DNA from: an uncultured Alistipes sp.
Lineage (GTDB): Bacteria > Bacteroidota > Bacteroidia > Bacteroidales > Rikenellaceae
Assembly: GCA_947623305.1 (NCBI GenBank)
Contig: CANQGQ010000002.1
Span: forward strand, 186,001 to 250,000
Direction of reading: 5' to 3'
DNA: 64,000 nucleotides
Shown here one piece after another: positions 9,750 through 19,907 of the stretch; position 1 is the stretch's first letter; each line of letters starts with the position of its first letter. The notes beneath the pieces are model-generated. The model made no database searches, was not told the origin of the DNA, and saw nothing but the letters and a program-made list of their open reading frames with translations. Position numbers and translations under genes: made by a program.

Positions 9750-10855
9750 CGACCATCGGCATCATAGGAGGAGGACAGTTGGGGCTGATGCTTGCGGAGC
9801 AGGCCCGGACCTTGGAGACGGAGGTGCGGTGCATCGCGCTCGATCCGGCTCCGGATGCGCCTGCGTTCGCTGCGTGCGAGGATCGGATCGTCGGACGATT
9901 CGACGACCCGGTTGCCGTGGAGGAGCTGTGCCGCCGCAGCGATGTCGTTACCTATGAGTTCGAGAACGTCCCGGGAGAAATCCTGATACCGTTGTGCGAA
10001 AAATACCGTATTCCGCAAGGCTACCGGCCGCTTTACGATTCGCAGGATCGACTGCGGGAGAAGCAGAACGCCCGCGACCACGGATTGCAGACACCCGATT
10101 TCCGGGCGGTCGACGACGAGGATTCATTGCGCCGGGCAGTCGCCGAATTGGGCCTGCCGGCGGTGCTGAAAACCCGTACGTTGGGCTACGACGGCCACGG
10201 TCAGGCGCTTTTGCGTACGGAATCGGACATCGAAAAGGCACTGCCCTTGGTGGCGGTGCCCTCTATTTTGGAGGCGTTCGTGCCGTTCGATTTCGAGGCC
10301 AGCGTCGTGATGGTCGCCGATGACCGTCGGGTGGTGAGTTTCCCGATCGGTCGCAACGTCCATCGCGACGGGATTCTCGACCTCTGTTTCGTGCCGGCCG
10401 GTCGGAATGCCGAGGTGCTGGAACGGATGCGCGTGGAAAGCGAACGTTTCATGCGCGAATGCGGCTATCGGGGGATTCTGGCCATCGAGTATTTCGTGCG
10501 CGGCGAGGAGTTTTACTTCAACGAGATGGCGCCGCGGCCCCACAATTCGGGCCACTACACCATCGAGGGCGCCACGACGAACCAGTTCCGCGAATGGGCG
10601 CGTTATTTAGTCGGCGAGGAGTTGCACGCACCGGAGTTGGTCGCTCCGACCGTGATGAAAAACATTTTGGGGCAGGATTTGGCTGCTGCCGAGCGGATCG
10701 CTGCGCAGGCCGCGGCCGAAAATCGAACGGATGTCCACGTTCATCTTTACGGTAAGACGGAAAGCCGTCCGAAACGCAAGATGGGACACATTACGTTCGT
10801 CGGTGCGACCGCCGAGACCTATGCCCGCTGTTGGGCGGACGAATTTGTGAAATAG
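9746..10855 (+). CDS. purK: N5-carboxyaminoimidazole ribonucleotide synthase
   Basis: PurK (369 aa) uses ATP and bicarbonate to make N5-CAIR from AIR, feeding PurE. The N-terminal pre-ATP-grasp fold has the glycine-rich [12 protein letters not shown]. The ATP-grasp core follows, with [12 protein letters not shown] and the metal-binding segment [16 protein letters not shown]-terminal rudiment ends in a GHITFVG strand. The length is typical (350-380 aa). It overlaps purE by 4 bases and is followed by purL after 13 bases, all within the purine operon. Confidence 0.96.
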   Translation: MTTIGIIGGGQLGLMLAEQARTLETEVRCIALDPAPDAPAFAACEDRIVGRFDDPVAVEELCRRSDVVTYEFENVPGEILIPLCEKYRIPQGYRPLYDSQDRLREKQNARDHGLQTPDFRAVDDEDSLRRAVAELGLPAVLKTRTLGYDGHGQALLRTESDIEKALPLVAVPSILEAFVPFDFEASVVMVADDRRVVSFPIGRNVHRDGILDLCFVPAGRNAEVLERMRVESERFMRECGYRGILAIEYFVRGEEFYFNEMAPRPHNSGHYTIEGATTNQFREWARYLVGEELHAPELVAPTVMKNILGQDLAAAERIAAQAAAENRTDVHVHLYGKTESRPKRKMGHITFVGATAETYARCWADEFVK

Positions 10856-10868
10856 TTACAAAACAGAT

Positions 10869-13800
10869 ATGGAAAATTACCGGATTTTCGTCGAGAAGCT
10901 GCCGCAATACCGCGTCGAGGCCGAGAGCCTGCGCCGCGAGTTGAACAGCAGTCTGAAACTGCATCTCTCCGAGTTGCGGCTGCTGAATGTCTACGACCTG
11001 TTCGGATTCACGGCCGAGTTGCTCGAAAAGAGCCGTTACGCGGTCTTCGGCGAGGTGGTAACCGACACGGTGTCGGATACGTGCGACTTGGCTGGCCGCA
11101 AGTACCTCGCCATCGAGTTCCTGCCCGGGCAGTTCGACCAGCGGGCCGCTTCGGCGGTCGATTGCGTGCGGTTGATCGACCCGTCGGCCGAGGTGCGCAT
11201 CCGTTCGTCGAAGTTGCTGATCTTCGACGATGCCGTTACGGACGAGGAACTGGCCCGCATCCGCCATTATTGCATCAACAGCGTCGAGTCGCGCGAAAAG
11301 TCGCTCGATACGCTGACCGACCGCGAGCAGGCCGAGGTGAAGCCCGTGCCGGTGCTCGACGGATTTTCGCAGTTGGCGGACAGTGAGTTGGAGCCTTTTT
11401 GTAAGAAATACGGCCTGGCGATGAATGCCGACGACCTGCGCGAGGTGGTGCATTATTTCCGCGAGGAGGGGCGCGACCCCTATGAAACGGAGTTGCGCAT
11501 TCTGGATACCTATTGGAGCGATCATTGCCGCCATACGACCTTCACGACCGAGTTGGAGGGCATCACCGTCGAGGAATCTTTCATTAAGGAGGATATCGAC
11601 GAATCGTTGGCGCTCTACCTGCATATCCGGCGCGAGTTGGGCCGCGAACATAAGAGCATCTGTCTGATGGATATGGCGACCATCGGTGCGCGTTATCTGC
11701 GGGCGACCGGCAGATTGGACGACCTGGAGGTGAGCGACGAGAACAATGCCTGCTCGATCTATGTCGACGTGGAGGTCGACGGCGCGACGGAGCGGTGGCT
11801 CCTGCAATTCAAGAACGAAACGCACAACCATCCGACCGAAATCGAACCGTTCGGTGGGGCATCGACCTGTCTGGGCGGGGCGATCCGCGACCCGTTGTCG
11901 GGCCGCAGCTACGTCTATCAGGCGATGCGCGTAACCGGTGCGGGCGACATCTGGCAGCCGGTGGCCGATACGCTGCCGGGCAAGCTGCCGCAGAGCGTCA
12001 TCTCGAAAAAGGCCGCTGCGGGATACTCCAGTTACGGCAACCAGATCGGTCTGGCGACGACCCACGTGCGCGAAATCTACCACGACGGTTACGTGGCGAA
12101 GCGTTTGGAGGTCGGCGCGGTGGTCGGAGCCGTGAAAGCGGCCGATGTGCGCCGCGAAGCGCCCGTCGCCGGCGATAAAATTCTGTTGTTGGGCGGCCGT
12201 ACGGGCCGCGACGGCATCGGCGGGGCGACGGGTTCGTCGAAAGAGCACGATGCCCATTCGTTGGAAACCTGCGGCAGCGAGGTGCAGAAAGGCAATGCCC
12301 CCGAGGAGCGCAAACTGGAACGTTTGTTCCGCAGGGCGGAAGTAACCCGATTAATAAAAAAATCGAACGACTTCGGGGCCGGCGGCGTCAGCGTGGCCAT
12401 TGGCGAGTTGGCCGACGGATTGGATATTTACCTCGACCGCGTGCCGGTGAAGTACAGCGGTCTGAATGCTACGGAGTTGGCGATCAGCGAATCGCAGGAA
12501 CGCATGGCCGTCGTCGTCGAGGCGAAAGAGGTCGATGCGTTTTTGAACTTTTGTCGCGAGGAGAACATCGAGGCGACGGAGGTGGCCGATGTAACCGATA
12601 CGGCCCGCATGCGGATGTACTATCACGGTCGGCAGGTCGTCGACCTGTCGCGCAAATTCATCGACAGTGCCGGCGCCAAGCACCGTGCCGAGGCGGTCGT
12701 TGCCGCTGTGGAGGCCCGCGATCCGTTCGTCCGCAAGGTGGAGGGTGCGACCGTTGCCGAACGATTCGCTAACAATCTGAAAGATAAAAACGTCCTGTCG
12801 CAGCGCGGACTGATCGAGATGTTCGATGCTACGATCGGCGCCTCGACCGTGTTGATGCCTTTCGGCGGACGCACGCAACGCAGCGAGACGCAAGTGTCGG
12901 TGCAGAAACTGCCGACCGACGGCTATACCGATACAGCCAGCATCATGGCGTTCGGCTACAACCCGTTTATCGCGTCGTGGAGCCCTTACCACGGTGCGGC
13001 CTATGCCGTAGTCGAAGCTGCGGCGAAGGTCGTGGCGGCGGGCGGTCGCTACAACCGGATGCGTTACTCCTACCAGGAGTATTTCGAACGGATGACGCGC
13101 GAAGCCGCGTCGTGGGGCAAGCCGTTGAGCGCCTTGCTCGGGGCCTTGCGGATGCAGGTCGAGCTGGGACTTCCCGCTATCGGCGGCAAGGATTCGATGT
13201 CGGGTACGTTCCAGGACATTAACGTGCCGCCGATGCTGATGGCGTTCGGCATTACGACGGTCGATGCCCGCAAGGTGATCTCGACCGATCTGAAACGTGC
13301 GGGCGACCGCCTCTACCTGATCCGTCATACGCCCCGCGCCAACGGGATGCCCGACACGGAGCAGCTGAAACGCAACTTCGACTTCGTGAGCGAGGCGATC
13401 GCCGACGGCCGGATCGTGGCCGGATGGTCGGTCGGATTCGGCGGGGTGGCCGAGGGGCTGGCGAAGATGGCTTTCGGAAACGAAATCGGCGTCGAGGTAA
13501 CGTGCGACGAGGCGAAACTCTACGATTATGCCTACGGTTCGATTCTGGTCGAGTGCGCGGAGGCGTTGGACTATCCCCATGCCGAGCCGGTCGGTCGCAC
13601 GGTGGACGACGCGGCCGTGATCGTCAGCGGGGTGCGGATGCCGCTCGAAACGCTTTATGCGGCCAATACGGAACGTTATGCGGCGGTCTATTCCGACAAG
13701 GGCGACAACCGTGCGCCGATGATGGCCGCCGAACCCGTGCGCCGCAGCGTCGAATACCCGGGCGAAGCGGTCGAACATCCGGTGGCTTATCTGCCCGTCT

Positions 13801-14582
13801 TCCCGGGTACGAACTGCGATTACGACACGGCACGGGCATTTCGTCGCGCGGGCGCCGAGGTGCGTACCGGCGTGCTGTGCAACCTCGGCGGCGACGACAT
13901 TCTGCGGTCGATCGCTGCGATGAAAGAGGAGATTCGCCGCTGCCATATCTTCGTGCTGTGCGGCGGATTTTCGGCGGGTGATGAACCGGACGGCAGCGCG
14001 AAATTCATTGTCAATGTGCTGAACAACCGAGCGATTCGCGACGAAATCCATGCGCTGCTCGACCGCGGCGGCTTGATTCTGGGTATCTGCAACGGGTTTC
14101 AGGCGCTGGTAAAATCGGGCCTGCTGCCTTACGGGCGTTTAGGCTTAATGAATAAAAATTCGGCAACTCTTTTCCGCAACGACATCAACCGCCATATTTC
14201 GCAGATCGTTACGACGCGGGTGGCTTCGGTTTGTTCGCCGTGGCTGGCCGGTTTCGAACCCGGCGACCTGCATGCGATCGCCGTGAGCCATGGCGAAGGC
14301 AAGTTCGTCGTCGGTGAGGAATTGGCGCGCGAGCTCTTTGCCAACGGGCAGGTGGCATTCCAGTATGCCGGACCGGACGGACTGCCGACTGCCGAGGCAC
14401 CGTGGAATCCCAACGGTTCGTCGTATGCCATCGAGGGCATCGTTTCGCGCAACGGCCTGATTCTCGGCAAGATGGGCCACACGGAGCGTTGGGAACCGAA
14501 CGTATTCCGCAACATCGCGGGCAATAAGGAACAGTCGTTGTTCCGCAATGCCGTGAACTATTTCCGCAAACGGAAAGATTGA
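10869..14582 (+). CDS. purL: Phosphoribosylformylglycinamidine synthase, single-chain form
   Basis: This 1237-residue PurL converts FGAR to FGAM using ATP and glutamine. It is the long, single-chain type in which the FGAM domains and the glutaminase are joined, so no purS or purQ is needed. The N-terminal and linker domains run to about residue 300, with the EVADSELE-like linker replaced here by DSELEPF. Two PurM-like halves follow, with DYWSDHCRHTTF and NETHNHPTEIEPFGGA motifs. The class I glutaminase domain (about 970-1237) has GGFSAGDE, GICNGFQ with Cys at about 1074, and VSHGEGK with His at about 1141. It sits between purK and purC. Confidence 0.97.
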   Translation: MENYRIFVEKLPQYRVEAESLRRELNSSLKLHLSELRLLNVYDLFGFTAELLEKSRYAVFGEVVTDTVSDTCDLAGRKYLAIEFLPGQFDQRAASAVDCVRLIDPSAEVRIRSSKLLIFDDAVTDEELARIRHYCINSVESREKSLDTLTDREQAEVKPVPVLDGFSQLADSELEPFCKKYGLAMNADDLREVVHYFREEGRDPYETELRILDTYWSDHCRHTTFTTELEGITVEESFIKEDIDESLALYLHIRRELGREHKSICLMDMATIGARYLRATGRLDDLEVSDENNACSIYVDVEVDGATERWLLQFKNETHNHPTEIEPFGGASTCLGGAIRDPLSGRSYVYQAMRVTGAGDIWQPVADTLPGKLPQSVISKKAAAGYSSYGNQIGLATTHVREIYHDGYVAKRLEVGAVVGAVKAADVRREAPVAGDKILLLGGRTGRDGIGGATGSSKEHDAHSLETCGSEVQKGNAPEERKLERLFRRAEVTRLIKKSNDFGAGGVSVAIGELADGLDIYLDRVPVKYSGLNATELAISESQERMAVVVEAKEVDAFLNFCREENIEATEVADVTDTARMRMYYHGRQVVDLSRKFIDSAGAKHRAEAVVAAVEARDPFVRKVEGATVAERFANNLKDKNVLSQRGLIEMFDATIGASTVLMPFGGRTQRSETQVSVQKLPTDGYTDTASIMAFGYNPFIASWSPYHGAAYAVVEAAAKVVAAGGRYNRMRYSYQEYFERMTREAASWGKPLSALLGALRMQVELGLPAIGGKDSMSGTFQDINVPPMLMAFGITTVDARKVISTDLKRAGDRLYLIRHTPRANGMPDTEQLKRNFDFVSEAIADGRIVAGWSVGFGGVAEGLAKMAFGNEIGVEVTCDEAKLYDYAYGSILVECAEALDYPHAEPVGRTVDDAAVIVSGVRMPLETLYAANTERYAAVYSDKGDNRAPMMAAEPVRRSVEYPGEAVEHPVAYLPVFPGTNCDYDTARAFRRAGAEVRTGVLCNLGGDDILRSIAAMKEEIRRCHIFVLCGGFSAGDEPDGSAKFIVNVLNNRAIRDEIHALLDRGGLILGICNGFQALVKSGLLPYGRLGLMNKNSATLFRNDINRHISQIVTTRVASVCSPWLAGFEPGDLHAIAVSHGEGKFVVGEELARELFANGQVAFQYAGPDGLPTAEAPWNPNGSSYAIEGIVSRNGLILGKMGHTERWEPNVFRNIAGNKEQSLFRNAVNYFRKRKD

Positions 14583-14618
14583 ACGAAAAGAAGAATTACA
14601 ACAAACAAAATAAAACGT

Positions 14619-15335
14619 ATGAAACAGCTCGAAATGCTCTACGAGGGCAAGGCAAAACAGGTGTTCCTGACGGACGACCCCGACAAAATCATCATCCACT
14701 ACAAGGATGCGGCGACGGCTTTCAACAACATCAAGAAGGCGACCATCGAAAACAAGGGCGTGCTGAATAACGCCATCTCGACCCTCATCTTCCACGAGTT
14801 GCACAAGGCGGGCGTCAAGACCCACTACATCGAGACGCTCAACGACCGCGATCAGTTGTGCCGCCGCGTGAAGATCATCCCGCTCGAAGTGATCGTCCGC
14901 AACGTCATTGCCGGTTCGATGGCGCAGCGGTTGGGCATCGAGGAGGGGACGCAGCCCTCGAATGTCATCTACGACATCTGCTACAAGAAGGACGAGCTCG
15001 GCGATCCGCTTATCAACGACCATCATGCCGTGGCGTTGGGCGCAGCCACCTACGACGAGTTGAAGCAAATCTATGCCATGACGGCCCGCATCAACGAGGT
15101 GCTGAAGGGCTTGTTCGCCAAGATGAACATCCGGCTCATCGACTTCAAGATCGAGTTCGGAAAGACCTCCGACGGCGAAATCGTCTTGGCCGACGAAGTG
15201 TCGCCCGATACGTGCCGCCTGTGGGACGCTTCGACCAACGAGAAACTCGATAAAGACCGTTTCCGTCGCGACTTGGGCCGCGTGCGCGAAGCCTATGAGG
15301 AGATTTTGGCCCGTCTGAAAAAAGCAGTCGAATAG
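14619..15335 (+). CDS. purC: SAICAR synthase
   Basis: PurC (238 aa) joins aspartate to CAIR with ATP. The opening [16 protein letters not shown] matches the bacterial short form; the family signatures [13 protein letters not shown] and [10 protein letters not shown] are intact, as is the metal-binding [12 protein letters not shown]. Length and residues are normal. The start follows a 36-base A-rich gap after purL. The stop is one base before the purF start at 15337, so the two are probably co-translated. Confidence 0.97.
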   Translation: MKQLEMLYEGKAKQVFLTDDPDKIIIHYKDAATAFNNIKKATIENKGVLNNAISTLIFHELHKAGVKTHYIETLNDRDQLCRRVKIIPLEVIVRNVIAGSMAQRLGIEEGTQPSNVIYDICYKKDELGDPLINDHHAVALGAATYDELKQIYAMTARINEVLKGLFAKMNIRLIDFKIEFGKTSDGEIVLADEVSPDTCRLWDASTNEKLDKDRFRRDLGRVREAYEEILARLKKAVE

Positions 15336-15336
15336 C

Positions 15337-16755
15337 ATGCTGCGACAGGCGATGAACGACCGCGAGTTGCACGAGGAGTGCGGGGTTTTCGGCATCTTCG
15401 GGGTGCCGGATGCCGCGTCGTTGACCTATTACGGACTGCATGCGTTGCAGCATCGCGGACAGGAGGGATGCGGCATCGTGAGCGTCGATGCCGATGGCCG
15501 CTTCCATCGGGTGAAGGGCGCCGGATTAGTAACCGAGGTCTTCAGCGGCGACAAACTGTCGGAACTGGCTGGCTCGATGACGATCGGCCATGTGCGTTAT
15601 TCGACGACGGGCGGCAACACGAGCGAGAATATTCAGCCTTTTCTGTTCCGACACAATTCGGGCGACTTCGCTTTGGCGCACAATGGCAATTTGGTCAATT
15701 CGAATCAGTTGCGGCAGTATTTGGAAAATAAGGGCAGCCTGTTCCAATCGACGTCGGACAGCGAAATCCTGGCCCATCTGATTAAGAAGGAGACCAAATA
15801 TCGCGACCGTCCGCGTATTTTCTCCATCATCGACGCGCTGAACATGCTCGAAGGCGCTTTCGCCTTTCTGATTATGACGGCAAACCGCATCTACGCCTGC
15901 CGCGACAAGTACGGATTGCGTCCGTTGTCCATCGGGCGGTTGCGCGACGGTTACGTTGTGTCGAGCGAGACGTGTGCGTTCGACGTGTTGGGGGCCGAGT
16001 TCCTGCGCGACGTCGAGCCGGGCGAGATCGTAACCATCGACGCGCACGGCCTGCGCAGCCGCGACTATTCGCAGTACAAACGGCGGCAAATGTGTGCGAT
16101 GGAGTACGTTTATTTCGCTCGTCCGGACAGCGACATCGAAGGCTGCAACGTCCACGCTTTCCGCAAGGAGACGGGCCGGATTCTGTGGCGCGAAGCACCT
16201 GCCGAGGCGGATATTGTGGTCGGCGTTCCAGATTCGAGCTTGAGCGCCGCGATGGGGTATGCCGAAGCGAGCGGCCTGCCCTATGAAATGGGCCTCATCA
16301 AGAACAAATATATCGGCCGGACGTTCATCCAACCGTCGCAGGAGTTGCGCGAACGGGGCGTGCGGATGAAACTTTCAGCTGTGCGCACCATCGTACGAGG
16401 CAAACGCGTTGTGTTGGTGGACGATTCCATCGTGCGCGGTACGACGTCGCGGCGCATCGTGGCGATGCTGCGCGAAGCCGGTGCGACGGCCGTGCATGTG
16501 CGCATCGCCTCGCCGCCGATGACCAATCCCTGTTTCTACGGGGTCGACACGTCGACTTACGACGAACTGATTTCGGCCCGCAAGAGCGTCGATGAGGTCG
16601 GGCAGGAGATCGGCAGCGATTCGTTGGCGTTCCTGTCGAAGGAGGCGTTGTTGCAGGCCGGCGGTCGCAGCGAACTGTGTCTGGCCTGCTATACGGGCAA
16701 CTATCCGACGGCGTTGTACCAATCGGTAACGCAGGCGAACAAAGACGATAAGTAA
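15337..16755 (+). CDS. purF: Amidophosphoribosyltransferase
   Basis: PurF (472 aa) makes phosphoribosylamine from PRPP and glutamine, the first committed purine step. It resembles the Bacillus-type enzyme: a 14-residue propeptide precedes the catalytic Cys15 in HEECGVFG, which becomes the N-terminal nucleophile after self-cleavage. Cysteines in QMCAMEY, NPCFYG and the final CLACYTG correspond to the [4Fe-4S] ligands of that group. The PRPP loop VVLVDDSIVRGTTS is complete. The ATG at 15337 is 1 base past purC; a second ATG at 15352 (MNDRELHEEC) would give a shorter propeptide and cannot be excluded. Confidence 0.96.
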   Translation: MLRQAMNDRELHEECGVFGIFGVPDAASLTYYGLHALQHRGQEGCGIVSVDADGRFHRVKGAGLVTEVFSGDKLSELAGSMTIGHVRYSTTGGNTSENIQPFLFRHNSGDFALAHNGNLVNSNQLRQYLENKGSLFQSTSDSEILAHLIKKETKYRDRPRIFSIIDALNMLEGAFAFLIMTANRIYACRDKYGLRPLSIGRLRDGYVVSSETCAFDVLGAEFLRDVEPGEIVTIDAHGLRSRDYSQYKRRQMCAMEYVYFARPDSDIEGCNVHAFRKETGRILWREAPAEADIVVGVPDSSLSAAMGYAEASGLPYEMGLIKNKYIGRTFIQPSQELRERGVRMKLSAVRTIVRGKRVVLVDDSIVRGTTSRRIVAMLREAGATAVHVRIASPPMTNPCFYGVDTSTYDELISARKSVDEVGQEIGSDSLAFLSKEALLQAGGRSELCLACYTGNYPTALYQSVTQANKDDK

Positions 16756-16776
16756 CGGATTAACTGGTAGCAATCT

Positions 16777-17802
16777 ATGGCTCAATCTTATGAAAAGGCC
16801 GGCGTGAATCTGGAGGCCGGATACGAAGTGGTGCGACGCATCAAGAAACATGTGGCGTCGACGGCCCGCGCGGGCGTGATGGGAAACATCGGCGCGTTCG
16901 GCGGCATGTTCGACCTCTCGGCATTGGGGTACAGGGAACCTGTGCTGGTGAGCGGTACGGATGGCGTGGGAACCAAACTGAAAATAGCTTTCGCGCTCGA
17001 TAAACACGATACGATCGGCATCGACGCGGTGGCGATGTGCGTCAACGACGTGTTGGCGCAGGGGGCCGAACCGCTCGAATTTCTCGATTACGTGGCGGTC
17101 GGTCGCAACGAACCGCAGAAAATCGAAGCCATCGTCGCCGGTGTCGCCGAGGGCTGTCGGCAGGCCGGTTGCGCATTGGTGGGCGGCGAGACCGCCGAGA
17201 TGCCGGGCATGTATGCCGACGGCGAATACGACATCGCCGGATTTACGGTCGGCGCGGTCGAGAAATCGCAGTTGATCGACGGCTCGAAGGTCTGCACGGG
17301 CGACGTGTTAGTGGGCATCGCGTCGAGCGGCGTCCACTCCAACGGATTCAGTTTGGTGCGTAAAATCATTGCCGACAACGGATTGGACGTGCATCGCTCC
17401 TATCCCGAATTGTCGCACAAGTTGTTGGGCGAGGTGCTGCTGACCCCGACGAAAATCTACGTGAAACAGGTGCTCGAGGTGATCCGAAACTGCAACGTGC
17501 ACGGAATCAGCCATATCACGGGCGGCGGGTTCGACGAGAACATCCCCCGCATCCTGCACGAGGGGCAGGGCATCGAAATCGAGGAGGGTTCGTGGGAGAT
17601 TCTGCCCGTTTTCCGCTTCCTTGAAAAGTACGGCAAGGTGCCTCACCGCGAGATGTTCAACATCTTCAACATGGGCATCGGAATGGTCATCGCGTTGGAT
17701 GCCGGCGAGGCGCAGCGGGCCATCGGGTTGTTGGAAGCTGCCGGTGAACGGGCTTCGGTGATCGGTCGGATCACCGATACGCCCGGGGTCGTAATCCGTT
17801 AG
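16777..17802 (+). CDS. purM: Phosphoribosylformylglycinamidine cyclo-ligase (AIR synthase)
   Basis: PurM (341 aa) closes FGAM to AIR using ATP. Residues 1-170 form the AIRS N-domain with the metal/ATP segment [14 protein letters not shown] and [20 protein letters not shown]. The C-domain has [27 protein letters not shown] and [13 protein letters not shown]. All are close to consensus and the length is standard. It follows purF by 21 bases and precedes purN by 3 bases. Confidence 0.97.
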   Translation: MAQSYEKAGVNLEAGYEVVRRIKKHVASTARAGVMGNIGAFGGMFDLSALGYREPVLVSGTDGVGTKLKIAFALDKHDTIGIDAVAMCVNDVLAQGAEPLEFLDYVAVGRNEPQKIEAIVAGVAEGCRQAGCALVGGETAEMPGMYADGEYDIAGFTVGAVEKSQLIDGSKVCTGDVLVGIASSGVHSNGFSLVRKIIADNGLDVHRSYPELSHKLLGEVLLTPTKIYVKQVLEVIRNCNVHGISHITGGGFDENIPRILHEGQGIEIEEGSWEILPVFRFLEKYGKVPHREMFNIFNMGIGMVIALDAGEAQRAIGLLEAAGERASVIGRITDTPGVVIR

Positions 17803-17805
17803 CCG

Positions 17806-18369
17806 ATGCACCGGCTTGCTGTTTTCGCCAGCGGTTGCGGTACGAACTTCGAGGCGATCGCCGATGCCTGCGAACGGGGCGTACTGGATGCCGAAGTCGT
17901 TTTGCTGGTCTGCGACAAACCTGATGCGAAGGTGGTCGAACGGGCGGCCCGTCATGGGATCGAAGCATTCGTCTTCGCACCGAAACAGTATGCTTCGAAG
18001 GCCGCCTACGAACGGGAGATCGTCGCGCGGCTCGATGCGGCAAGGGTGGAATTAGTCTGTCTGGCCGGTTACATGCGGATCGTGGGCGACGAACTGTTGC
18101 GGGCTTACGGCGGACGGATCATCAATGTCCATCCCTCGTTGCTGCCTACGTTCCGCGGAGCGCATGCCATCGAACAGGCGTTGGCGTACGGTGTGAAGGT
18201 CTTCGGCGTAACGATCCATTATGTGGATGCCGAACTGGACGGCGGTCGGATCATCGCCCAGCAGGCCTTTCCCTACGAGGGCAACGACCTCGGTGAATTG
18301 GAGGCGATGATCCATGCGGTGGAACATCCGCTTTATGTGGAAACAATCAAAAAATTGATCGAACGATAA
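17806..18369 (+). CDS. purN: Phosphoribosylglycinamide formyltransferase, folate-dependent
   Basis: PurN (187 aa) transfers formyl from 10-formyltetrahydrofolate to GAR. The start loop is VFASGCGTNFEAI (GSGTN in most homologues). The catalytic segment INVHPSLLPTFRG carries the conserved Asn and His, and a later VDAELDGGRIIAQ carries the Asp. Length is typical. The stop and the purH start share one base (TAATG at 18367-18371). A second GAR transformylase, purT, is at 58889, so the cell has both the folate and the formate route. Confidence 0.95.
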   Translation: MHRLAVFASGCGTNFEAIADACERGVLDAEVVLLVCDKPDAKVVERAARHGIEAFVFAPKQYASKAAYEREIVARLDAARVELVCLAGYMRIVGDELLRAYGGRIINVHPSLLPTFRGAHAIEQALAYGVKVFGVTIHYVDAELDGGRIIAQQAFPYEGNDLGELEAMIHAVEHPLYVETIKKLIER

Positions 18370-19898
18370 TGCGAGCTTTAGTCAGTGTAAGCGACAAGAC
18401 GGGCGTAGTCGATTTCGCCCGAGGCCTGCGCGAAGCGGGTTGGGAGATCATCGCTACGGGCGGCACGATGAAGTTGCTGCGCGAGAGCGGTGTCGAAGTG
18501 TTGAATATCAGCGAAGTTACGGGCTTCCCCGAAATTTGCGACGGACGTGTCAAGACCTTGCATCCCAAGGTGCACGGCGGTCTGCTGGCCCGCCGCGATG
18601 TGCCCGAACATGTCGAGGCGTTGCGCGCGAACGGCATCGAATTCATCGACCTGGTTTGCGTGAACCTTTATCCGTTCCGGCAGACGATCGCGCGCGACGG
18701 CGTAACGATGGACGAGGCGGTCGAAAACATCGACATCGGCGGCCCGTCGATGTTGCGTTCGGCAGCCAAGAACTGGGCCAGCGTAACGGTCGTCTGCGAT
18801 CCGGCGGATTACGGCCGCGTGCTCGACGAAATCCGTGCGGAGGGCGACACGAAGCGCGAAACCCGTCTGCAACTTTCGGCCAAGGCCTATACCCATACGG
18901 CTGAATACGACACGATGATTGCCACCTATATGCGGGCCCAGGCCGGCTTGGAGGAGAAATTGTTCCTCGAATATACGCTCGCGCAGCCGCTGCGCTACGG
19001 CGAAAATCCGCACCAGTCGGCCAAATTCTACCGCGAGCAGCAGCCCGTGCCTTATTCGCTGGCGTTCGCTCGCCAGCTGAACGGCAAGGAGCTGTCGTAC
19101 AACAATATACAGGATGCGAATGCCGCTTTGTGCATCGTGCGCGAGTTCCGGCAGCCGTTCTGCGTGGGGTTGAAACACATGAATCCGTGCGGTGCGGCCG
19201 TCGGTCGGGATGTCGTCGAGGCATGGACCAAGGCTTACGAGGCCGACAAGGTGTCGATTTTCGGTGGTATCGTGGCGACCAACTGCACCGTAACCCGCGA
19301 AGCGGCCGAGTTGATGAAGCCCATCTTCCTGGAGATCATCATGGCGCCGAGGTTCGACGCAGAGGCATTGGAGGTGCTGCGCACCAAGAAGAACCTGCGA
19401 TTGTTGGAGGTGCCGATGGACGATGCGGCGGGCGACGTGCGGCAGTACGTGAGCGTCAACGGCGGTCTGTTGGTGCAGGATCTGGACACGACGACGCGCC
19501 CCGTTTCGGCCGATATGTGCGTTACGGAGCGACGACCTGCCGCACAGGCGATGGACGATCTGAATTTCGGCTGGCGCATCGTGAAACACGTGAAATCGAA
19601 CGCGATCGTCGTCGTGAAAGAGGGTCGGACGTTGGGCGTCGGTGCCGGTCAGATGAACCGCATCGGTTCGGCCGAGATCGCGCTGCGTCAAGCCCATCTG
19701 TCCGGTCATACCGAGGGATTGGTGCTGGCTTCGGACGGATTTTTCCCGTTCGACGACTGCGTAACGCTGGCCGGCGAGTTCGGCGTTACGGCGATCGTTC
19801 AGCCGGGCGGCTCGGTGCGCGACGAGGATTCGATCCGTAAGGCCAACGAGTTGGGGATCGCCATGTTGTTCACGGGCGAACGTCATTTCAAACATTGA
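18369..19898 (+). CDS. purH: Bifunctional AICAR transformylase / IMP cyclohydrolase
   Basis: PurH (509 aa) performs the last two steps to IMP. The N-terminal MGS-like cyclohydrolase domain (about 1-200) opens with ALVSVSDKTGVVDFA and includes KTLHPKVHGG. The transformylase domain (about 205-509) has the active-site Lys-His in GLKHMNPCG and the folate-binding segment GVGAGQMNRI. The end DGFFPFDD...GSVRDED is normal. It is joined to purN by a one-base overlap and precedes purD by 9 bases. Confidence 0.97.
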   Translation: MRALVSVSDKTGVVDFARGLREAGWEIIATGGTMKLLRESGVEVLNISEVTGFPEICDGRVKTLHPKVHGGLLARRDVPEHVEALRANGIEFIDLVCVNLYPFRQTIARDGVTMDEAVENIDIGGPSMLRSAAKNWASVTVVCDPADYGRVLDEIRAEGDTKRETRLQLSAKAYTHTAEYDTMIATYMRAQAGLEEKLFLEYTLAQPLRYGENPHQSAKFYREQQPVPYSLAFARQLNGKELSYNNIQDANAALCIVREFRQPFCVGLKHMNPCGAAVGRDVVEAWTKAYEADKVSIFGGIVATNCTVTREAAELMKPIFLEIIMAPRFDAEALEVLRTKKNLRLLEVPMDDAAGDVRQYVSVNGGLLVQDLDTTTRPVSADMCVTERRPAAQAMDDLNFGWRIVKHVKSNAIVVVKEGRTLGVGAGQMNRIGSAEIALRQAHLSGHTEGLVLASDGFFPFDDCVTLAGEFGVTAIVQPGGSVRDEDSIRKANELGIAMLFTGERHFKH

Positions 19899-19907
19899 TC
19901 GAATAGG

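Noticed and set aside
12351..14051. 566-codon open frame on the minus strand opposite purL
   Set aside because: It lies wholly antisense to a conserved enzyme, has no recognisable domain and a low-complexity His/Arg/Asp-rich composition. Long antisense frames are common here because GC-rich codons rarely give stop codons on the other strand. The same holds for the frames opposite carB, purH and the receptors.
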